A DNA stretch of 36,375 nt, taken from positions 1 through 36,375 of the forward strand of contig CAMAWD010000067.1 of assembly GCA_945861785.1 (NCBI GenBank), in the 5' to 3' direction. This document shows positions 30,785 through 36,375 of this stretch, piece by piece. Within the stretch, counting starts at the first letter, position 1. Every line of letters starts with the position of its first letter. Source of the DNA: Rhodoferax sp. OV413. GTDB lineage: Bacteria > Pseudomonadota > Gammaproteobacteria > Burkholderiales > Burkholderiaceae_C. The translations under genes were made by a program, and so were the position numbers. A model generated the notes under the pieces. The model was given only the letters and a program-made list of their open reading frames with translations. It was not told the DNA's origin and did no database searches.

Positions 30785-31786
30785 GTGTTTCGACTGCTGC
30801 TTGCCATTTTGTGCGTTTTTGCCATGTCGGGTTGCGAAAAGGCCTTGATCGATTCGCCGGCCCGTGACAGTTCGCAGGTGCGCCAGAAGATCACGGTGGC
30901 ATTCACCACGCAGCCCCAAAGCACACTGGTGCATGTCGCGTTCGCCAAAGGCTATTTTTCAGACCAGGGGCTCGATGTGCAAGCATTGATGCACAGCTTC
31001 GGAAAGGCGGCGCTCGAGTCCCTTCTTGATGGCAAGGCAGACTTTGCCACGGTGGCAGAGACGCCGCTGGTGTTCAGCGTGCTCAAGGGTGACCGGATTT
31101 TTGTGGTTGCCAACATTGAGTCCAGCAGCACCAACAATGCAATCCTTGCGCGCAAGGACGCGGGGATCGCCAGTCCGCTTGATCTGAAAGGCAAGGCCGT
31201 CGGTTTTACGCCAGGCACGACGTCTGACTTCTTTCTGGATTCGTTTTTGACGGCCCAAGGTTTGACGCGCCAGGAGATACGGCCGGTCGCGCTCAAGCCC
31301 GATGAAATGGCCGATGCCATGGCCCAAAAAAAGGTCGATGCCATTTCGACCTGGAACTATCCACTGACTCTGATCAGTCGGCAGCTTGGAGCCAATGCGC
31401 TCGTTTTTTTCGACTCGCAGATCTATACCGAAACCTTCAACATTGCGGCAATGCAGGATTACGTCCACAAAAACCCGGAGACCGTCAAGCGCTTCTTGCG
31501 TGCATTGGTCCAGGCGGAAAATTTTGTGACCAAACACCCGGAACAGGCGCAAGACCTCATGGCTGACGCGATCAAGGTGGACAAGGCCTTGGTTCGCGAG
31601 GTTTGGAGCGCATTCAATTACCAGGTGGCACTGGACCAGACGCTGCTCATCACGCTGGAGGATGAAACCAGATGGGCCATGAAGAACAAGCAGACGGATC
31701 AAACGGCCATGCCGGCGTATGCCAACTTCATCCACGTGGACAGCCTGAGGGCCGTCAAACCTGAAGCCATCAGGATCAACCGATAA
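30785..31786 (+). CDS. NMT1/SsuA-like substrate-binding lipoprotein
   Basis: 333 residues from GTG 30785, chosen because AAGGAGAT lies 4-5 bases upstream and the signal peptide starts there. The signal FRLLLAILCVFAMSGC ends in a lipobox (MSGC), so the mature protein is lipid-anchored. It then reads KITVAFTTQPQSTLVHVAFA, KGYFSDQGLDVQA, LLDGKADFATVAETPLVF and FTPGTTSDFFLDSFL, the SsuA/NMT1 binding-protein pattern. No permease or ATPase accompanies it; 6 bases later comes a membrane GGDEF/EAL gene. It may act as the ligand receptor of that enzyme rather than of a transporter. Confidence 0.87.
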   Translation: MFRLLLAILCVFAMSGCEKALIDSPARDSSQVRQKITVAFTTQPQSTLVHVAFAKGYFSDQGLDVQALMHSFGKAALESLLDGKADFATVAETPLVFSVLKGDRIFVVANIESSSTNNAILARKDAGIASPLDLKGKAVGFTPGTTSDFFLDSFLTAQGLTRQEIRPVALKPDEMADAMAQKKVDAISTWNYPLTLISRQLGANALVFFDSQIYTETFNIAAMQDYVHKNPETVKRFLRALVQAENFVTKHPEQAQDLMADAIKVDKALVREVWSAFNYQVALDQTLLITLEDETRWAMKNKQTDQTAMPAYANFIHVDSLRAVKPEAIRINR

Positions 31787-31792
31787 GCAACC

Positions 31793-34741
31793 GTGCGCAT
31801 CGCAGCCCGACTCAGGATCAGCGCGGCTGCCACGGCGGCTGCTCTCGTGACCGTTGTGCCGGTGCTGTACTGGGCTTTTCTGGATTTCAACAGCGCAAAG
31901 AGTGATGCCGATTTGTTTGTGGCCATCAAGCTGAATTTCGTGGAGCGCATCTCGTTGAAAGACCAGTACTTTCTGTATCGGGAAGAACGTGTGCGCTTGT
32001 TGTGGGAAGACAGCAAGAAGGCGTCAGGTCAAATGTTTCAGACGGTCAGAATCCGGCTTGATGGCGAGCGCGAAAAGCAGGCATTGGAACGTCTCGAAAT
32101 TGCGATCGAGGGGGCCGACAGTGTTTTTGGCCGCATCGTCAACAACACGGAGAACCTGAAATCGGCATCCGGTAGCCTGGCGGTGTTTCAGGAATTCGAC
32201 AAGCGGCTTTACAGCCAGATGTTGTTGAAGGCCACCAGTGCCCGCCGGGCGATCTCGGAGCTGGAAGACTCGGCCGCAAAGAGGGTCGAACTGGCCTATC
32301 GACGTCTTGCCCTGACGTCTGGCCTGCTGGCGCTGATTCTGGCGCTTGTCATTGTGCTCAATGCGCTGCAGATCACCCGATTGATCAGCCGGCGGCTGCT
32401 TGCGCTGCATGGCGGTGCCGGCCTGGTGGCGCGAGGTGATCTGGGGCACCGTATCGACACCGATGGGAACGACGAGTTTTCGGAGCTTGCGCGATCCATC
32501 AATGCAATGACAGGGGAGTTGCAGGTGCTCACCACTGACTTGGAAGCCAAGGTGCGCGAGCGTACGGCAGAATTGGCGCAATCCGAATCGCACTTGCGCG
32601 CCGTCATCGAGGCGGAGCCGGAGTGTATCCATATCGTTGACGCACAAGGCCGGGTGGTGCAGATGAATCCTGCCGGATTGGCCATGTTCCAGGCTGACGC
32701 GCCGTCGGACGTGGTCGGGCGCCACCTCTCAACGCTGCTTGCCCCCGAATATCGTGCGGCCTTTGCAGCGATGCACCAGCGGGTCCTGGTCGGGGAGTCG
32801 GCGCAACTGGAGTTCGAGGTGATCGGGCTCAAGGGTCGGCGGCGCTGGTTGGAGACCCATGCTGCACCAATGGCGGGCCGCGATCAGAACGTGCAGCTTG
32901 CGGTCACCCGCGACATCACCGAGCGCAAACAATCCGAAGCGCAACTCAAGCTGGCCGCCAGTGTCTTCACCTTTGCGCGTGAAGGGATCATGATCACCGA
33001 CCCGACTGGCAAGATCGTAGACGTCAACGATGCTTTTGCCCGGATTACTGGTTATTGCCGCGATGACGTGCTGGGCCGGACGCCCCGCATTTTCAGATCC
33101 GGGCGACATGACGCGACGTTCTATGCGGAGATGTGGCGCAGTCTGCTCGCCGATGGCCACTGGAGTGGCGAGGTCTGGAACCGGCGCCAGAATGGCGCGT
33201 TGTTCGCCGAGATGCAGACAATCAGCGCCGTGCGTGATGCCCTGGGCAGGACGGTGCAATACGTGGCGCTGTTTTCTGACATCACCGTCCTCAAGGAACA
33301 CCAGTCCCAGCTGGAGCGCATCGTGCATTTTGACGCCTTGACCAATTTGCCCAACCGTGTGTTGTTGGCAGACCGCCTGCAACAGGCGATGGCGCAGTCG
33401 CAGCGCCGCGACAAAAAGGTGGCGGTCGTGTTTCTGGACCTTGATGGATTCAAGGCCGTCAACGACCTGCACGGGCACCACGTGGGCGACGAGTTGCTGA
33501 TCACCTTGGCGGCCGGGATGAAACAGGCGCTGCGCGACGGTGACACGCTGGCGCGCATCGGCGGGGATGAGTTCGTCGCGGTGCTGATCGACTTGCCGGA
33601 TGCACAAGCGCCAGAACCTCTTCTTGGCCGGTTGCTGGCTGCTGCTGCCAAACCCGTGGCCGTTGGGAGTGTCACTGTCCAGGTCTCGGCCAGCCTGGGC
33701 GTTGCCATTTACCCGCAAGGCCCCACCGTGGATGCCGATCAATTGCTGCGCCAGGCGGATCACGCCATGTACCAGGCCAAGTTGGCGGGTAAGAACCGCT
33801 TCCACGTCTTTGATTCGGAGCAAGACAGCACCGCGCGCAGTCACCATCAAGGCGTCGATCGCATCCGACTGGCCCTGGAGCAGCGCGAGTTCGTGCTTCA
33901 CTACCAGCCGAAGGTCAACATGCGGACCGGCCAGGTCATCGGTGCCGAGGCGCTTATCCGCTGGCAACACCCGGAACGCGGGCTTCTGGCCCCGGCCGAA
34001 TTCTTGCCGTTGGTCGAAGACCACCCCTTGTCAGTCAATATCGGCGAATGGGTGATCGACAACGCATTGACCCAGGTTGAGCGCTGGCGGGTGGCCGGGC
34101 TTGACTTGCCGGTCAGTGTCAATATTGGAGCCCGTCAACTGCAGCATCCAGACTTTTGTGAAAGACTGAGGGCCAGCCTTGCAGCCCATCCGGAGGTGGC
34201 GGCAAGTTACCTGGAGCTGGAAGTGTTGGAGACCAGCGCGCTGGCTGATCTTGCACAGGTGTCCCAGGTGATTGCGGACTGTGCGCAAATTGGCGTCGAA
34301 TTCGCCTTGGACGACTTTGGCACCGGTTATTCGTCGCTCACCTACCTCAAAAGTCTGCGTGTGGCGACGTTGAAGATTGACCAGAGTTTCGTAATTGGCA
34401 TGCTCGATGACCCCGATGACCGACCGATCCTGGAAGGTGTCATCGGGCTGGCGCGAGCGTTCAAGTGCCAGGTAGTCGCCGAGGGAGTTGAAACCGTGCC
34501 CCACGGCAGCTTCCTGCTGCAGATGGGTTGCGAGTTGGCCCAGGGTTACGGCATAGCCCGGCCGATGCCCGCAGACGCAGTTCCTCGCTGGGCGAACGCA
34601 TGGAAGGCTCCCGCAGCCTGGTCAAGTTTGTCTCGCCAGCGAGCGCTTGACGCCCGAGGTGGCGGGGAGATTGATATCGTGCGCCTGGACACGGGCGAAA
34701 TTCACGCTGACGCATGCGCTGCTGACCACCTGCCTGGGTGA
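31793..34741 (+). CDS. Membrane-bound PAS-PAS-GGDEF-EAL cyclic-di-GMP enzyme
   Basis: 982 residues from GTG 31793. Domains: membrane segment ~7-29; periplasmic helical region ~30-172; second membrane segment ~173-197; HAMP ~197-250; PAS ~262-383; PAS ~384-508; GGDEF ~513-678; EAL ~690-938. The cyclase motif GGDEF (about residue 590) is intact and an RDGD product-inhibition site lies five residues before it. The EAL domain keeps EALIRW (E719), the Asn of VNIGARQL, ELEVLETS, DDFGTGYSSL, KIDQSFV and EGVET, so it should be an active phosphodiesterase. It may therefore make or degrade c-di-GMP depending on signal. Co-transcribed with the binding lipoprotein. Confidence 0.93.
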   Translation: MRIAARLRISAAATAAALVTVVPVLYWAFLDFNSAKSDADLFVAIKLNFVERISLKDQYFLYREERVRLLWEDSKKASGQMFQTVRIRLDGEREKQALERLEIAIEGADSVFGRIVNNTENLKSASGSLAVFQEFDKRLYSQMLLKATSARRAISELEDSAAKRVELAYRRLALTSGLLALILALVIVLNALQITRLISRRLLALHGGAGLVARGDLGHRIDTDGNDEFSELARSINAMTGELQVLTTDLEAKVRERTAELAQSESHLRAVIEAEPECIHIVDAQGRVVQMNPAGLAMFQADAPSDVVGRHLSTLLAPEYRAAFAAMHQRVLVGESAQLEFEVIGLKGRRRWLETHAAPMAGRDQNVQLAVTRDITERKQSEAQLKLAASVFTFAREGIMITDPTGKIVDVNDAFARITGYCRDDVLGRTPRIFRSGRHDATFYAEMWRSLLADGHWSGEVWNRRQNGALFAEMQTISAVRDALGRTVQYVALFSDITVLKEHQSQLERIVHFDALTNLPNRVLLADRLQQAMAQSQRRDKKVAVVFLDLDGFKAVNDLHGHHVGDELLITLAAGMKQALRDGDTLARIGGDEFVAVLIDLPDAQAPEPLLGRLLAAAAKPVAVGSVTVQVSASLGVAIYPQGPTVDADQLLRQADHAMYQAKLAGKNRFHVFDSEQDSTARSHHQGVDRIRLALEQREFVLHYQPKVNMRTGQVIGAEALIRWQHPERGLLAPAEFLPLVEDHPLSVNIGEWVIDNALTQVERWRVAGLDLPVSVNIGARQLQHPDFCERLRASLAAHPEVAASYLELEVLETSALADLAQVSQVIADCAQIGVEFALDDFGTGYSSLTYLKSLRVATLKIDQSFVIGMLDDPDDRPILEGVIGLARAFKCQVVAEGVETVPHGSFLLQMGCELAQGYGIARPMPADAVPRWANAWKAPAAWSSLSRQRALDARGGGEIDIVRLDTGEIHADACAADHLPG

Positions 34742-34774
34742 CAATGGATCCTTTTTGCTATTCAGGGCAGTCTT

Positions 34775-35647
34775 ATGGCGTCGACACGCGAACCCCAGTG
34801 GTACGACAGCATGTACAACAACCAGGCCCGGGTGCCCGAGGCCAAGGCGCACCTCGCCCAGTGGGCTGAACGGTCGGCAACTGTTCGCCAGACCGAAAAA
34901 TGCAGCCTGGACGTGGCCTACGGCGAGGAGCCCGGCGACCGGCTTGACATTTTCCCGGCGGCTGGCGCCAACGCACCGGTGCTGGTGTTCCTGCATGGTG
35001 GTTATTGGCGCGCCCTGGACAAATCCGACCATTCCTTCATCGCGCCGCCGTTCGTGAAGGCCGGTGCCTGTGTCGTGGTGCCGAACTACGATCTGTGCCC
35101 GGGCACGCAGGACCAGCCGGTCACGGTGCCGCAGATTGTGCTGCAGACGGTACGTGCGCTGGCCTGGATCTGGCGCAACATCGCCCAGTACGGCGGCAAC
35201 CCAGCGCGTATCACCGTCGCCGGGCACTCGGCTGGCGGCCACCTGGCGGCCATGATGCTGGCCTGCAACTGGCAATCGCACGACAAGGAACTGCCCCCTG
35301 GCCTGGTGCACAATGCCCTGTCGATCTCCGGCCTGTACGAGCTGGATTCGATCATGCGCACACCGTTTCTGCAGGTCAGCCTGCAACTCAATCCGGCGCA
35401 GGTGCGCAAGGTCAGCCCGGCCTGGCACGTGCGCCCGAAGAGCGGCCGCCTGACGGCAGTGGTGGGTGGGGCCGAGAGTTTCGAGTTCCAGCGGCAGAAC
35501 AAACTCATCCAGACCAGCTGGGGTTCGGGGGTGGTGGCGGTGTGCGAGGCCCTGCCGGAGCTGAACCACTTCACCATCCTGGATGCACTGGTCGAGCCCA
35601 ACACCCGCCTGCACGATCTCGCGCGGGCGCTGCTGGGTTTCGACTGA
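34775..35647 (+). CDS. Alpha/beta hydrolase, kynurenine-formamidase-like
   Basis: 290 residues. The oxyanion motif HGGYW starts at H74, the nucleophile elbow is GHSAGGHLAAMM (S152), and the catalytic His is probably H265 in ELNHFTIL. The N-terminal QWYDSMYNNQARVP and LDIFPA pattern is that of the BNA7/arylformamidase-like esterase group. It starts 33 bases after the GGDEF/EAL stop and is convergent with guaC 15 bases beyond its own stop. No other kynurenine-pathway gene is visible, so the exact substrate is open. Confidence 0.85.
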   Translation: MASTREPQWYDSMYNNQARVPEAKAHLAQWAERSATVRQTEKCSLDVAYGEEPGDRLDIFPAAGANAPVLVFLHGGYWRALDKSDHSFIAPPFVKAGACVVVPNYDLCPGTQDQPVTVPQIVLQTVRALAWIWRNIAQYGGNPARITVAGHSAGGHLAAMMLACNWQSHDKELPPGLVHNALSISGLYELDSIMRTPFLQVSLQLNPAQVRKVSPAWHVRPKSGRLTAVVGGAESFEFQRQNKLIQTSWGSGVVAVCEALPELNHFTILDALVEPNTRLHDLARALLGFD

Positions 35648-35662
35648 CCTGACCGCGGCCCG

Positions 35663-36375
35663 CTACATCAGCAGGTGTTCGCCGGCGTTGTCGCCGCCCA
35701 GGGTCACGTAGTTGACCTTGCGGATGTCCATCAGCTTCTTGCCGCCCGAATAACTGATGGAGCTCTGGATATCCTGTTCCATCTCGACCATCGTCTCCGA
35801 CAGCTTGCCCTTGATGGGTTCGAGGATGCGTTTGCCTTCGACGTGTTTGTATTCGCCCTTGTTGAAATCGCTGGCCGAGCCGTAGTATTCCTTGTACAGC
35901 CGACCGTCCACCTCGACGGTCTGGCCGGGGCTTTCTTCGTGGCCGGCCAGCATCGATCCGATCATCACCATCGTGGCCCCGAAGCGGACGCTCTTGGCGA
36001 TGTCGCCGTGTTCGCGGATGCCGCCATCGGCAATGATCGGTTTGGTGGCCACGCGGGCGCACCACTTGAGCGCTGAGAGTTGCCAGCCACCGGTGCCAAA
36101 ACCGGTTTTGAGTTTGGTGATACACACCTTGCCCGGGCCGATGCCGACCTTGGTGGCGTCAGCGCCCCAGTTTTCCAGGTCGATCACCGCCTCGGGGGTG
36201 CCCACGTTGCCGGCGATGACGAAGGACACGGGGAGTTTTTCCTTCAGGTAGGTGATCATCTTGTGCACGGTATCTGCGTGGCCGTGGGCAATGTCGATCG
36301 TGATGTAGTCCGGCGAAAGGCCCTCGGCCACCAGCTGGTCGACCGTGGCGTAGTCGTTTTTTTTCACCCCCAGGG
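35663..36375 (-). CDS. guaC: GMP reductase (5' end outside window)
   Basis: About 236 C-terminal codons. They read [60 protein letters not shown] (catalytic Cys loop), [20 protein letters not shown] and [12 protein letters not shown]. These are IMP dehydrogenase/GMP reductase landmarks; the short flap and the absence of CBS domains in the visible part favour GuaC, which reduces GMP to IMP with NADPH. The frame is still open at the window edge. An A8 tract lies in the coding strand at 36357-36364. Confidence 0.9.
   Translation of the reverse strand, partial: LGVKKNDYATVDQLVAEGLSPDYITIDIAHGHADTVHKMITYLKEKLPVSFVIAGNVGTPEAVIDLENWGADATKVGIGPGKVCITKLKTGFGTGGWQLSALKWCARVATKPIIADGGIREHGDIAKSVRFGATMVMIGSMLAGHEESPGQTVEVDGRLYKEYYGSASDFNKGEYKHVEGKRILEPIKGKLSETMVEMEQDIQSSISYSGGKKLMDIRKVNYVTLGGDNAGEHLLM

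Noticed and set aside
32729-34024. Long minus-strand open frame opposite GGDEF/EAL
   Set aside because: High GC keeps antisense frames open; the translation shows no domain, and the plus strand is unambiguous.
34622-35614. Long minus-strand open frame opposite the alpha/beta hydrolase
   Set aside because: It is antisense to a gene with an intact catalytic triad and shows no family motifs.

Overview
The window looks like chromosomal DNA of a betaproteobacterium, most likely Burkholderiales (a Comamonadaceae/Alcaligenaceae-type genome). The reasons are uniformly GC-rich coding DNA, two solute-binding proteins of the Bug family (expanded in that order), CaiB/BaiF CoA-transferase and acyl-CoA dehydrogenase catabolic clusters, and a tRNA-Ala(CGC) used as an island boundary. 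No rRNA, CRISPR array or replication origin was seen.

Layout. 1-1.4 kb: end of an RloA/RloB-type defence pair, cut at its 3' end and joined to an orphan ribbon-helix-helix antitoxin beside a broken PIN toxin. 1.4-9.0 kb: a purine/thionucleoside salvage locus made of a nucleoside deaminase, a LysR regulator, a four-gene ABC importer with an NMT1-type binding protein, an MtnA-type isomerase (frameshifted as read), an MtnP-type phosphorylase and a class II aldolase. 9.1-17.1 kb: a LysR-linked acyl-CoA catabolic cluster (Bug binding protein, AidB-like acyl-CoA dehydrogenase, CoA-transferase, OB-fold protein plus SCP2-type thiolase) in which a second acyl-CoA dehydrogenase and an SDR are already deletion-ridden pseudogenes. 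17.1-21.0 kb: a scrapyard of fragments (Toprim/DUF3987 protein, ISNCY transposase, TumE/TumA-like pair, livG, DUF3489, DUF1016, one decayed vapBC) with one intact parDE. 21.2-25.1 kb: an alpha/beta hydrolase divergent from a Bug protein and a TauD/TfdA dioxygenase. 25.1-30.3 kb: a second accessory block with brnTA, a ParE-type pair, a transposase tail, an intact TumE/TumA-like pair, an intact vapBC and the N-terminal stub of a tyrosine recombinase, ending at tRNA-Ala. 30.5-36.4 kb: core-like DNA with a lipoprotein binding protein plus a membrane GGDEF/EAL enzyme, an alpha/beta hydrolase and the 3' part of GMP reductase.

How the parts may work together. The best candidate for an under-described system is the 1.4-9.0 kb locus. 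Phosphorylase, MtnA-type isomerase and class II aldolase are the three catalytic steps of the methylthioadenosine/5'-deoxyadenosine 'DHAP shunt'. Here they sit with a dedicated importer and a deaminase, and the phosphorylase carries a 6-oxopurine-type residue, suggesting a deaminate-then-phosphorolyse route. The second candidate is the 30.8-34.7 kb pair, where a binding lipoprotein without a transporter is co-transcribed with a membrane cyclic-di-GMP enzyme behind two tandem palindromes.

The accessory blocks share homologous segments (18.7/27.4 kb, 20.4/28.9 kb, 25.1/27.2 kb). Comparing copies shows decay by small deletions between short direct repeats. All functions come from reading translated sequence by eye; no database search was run.
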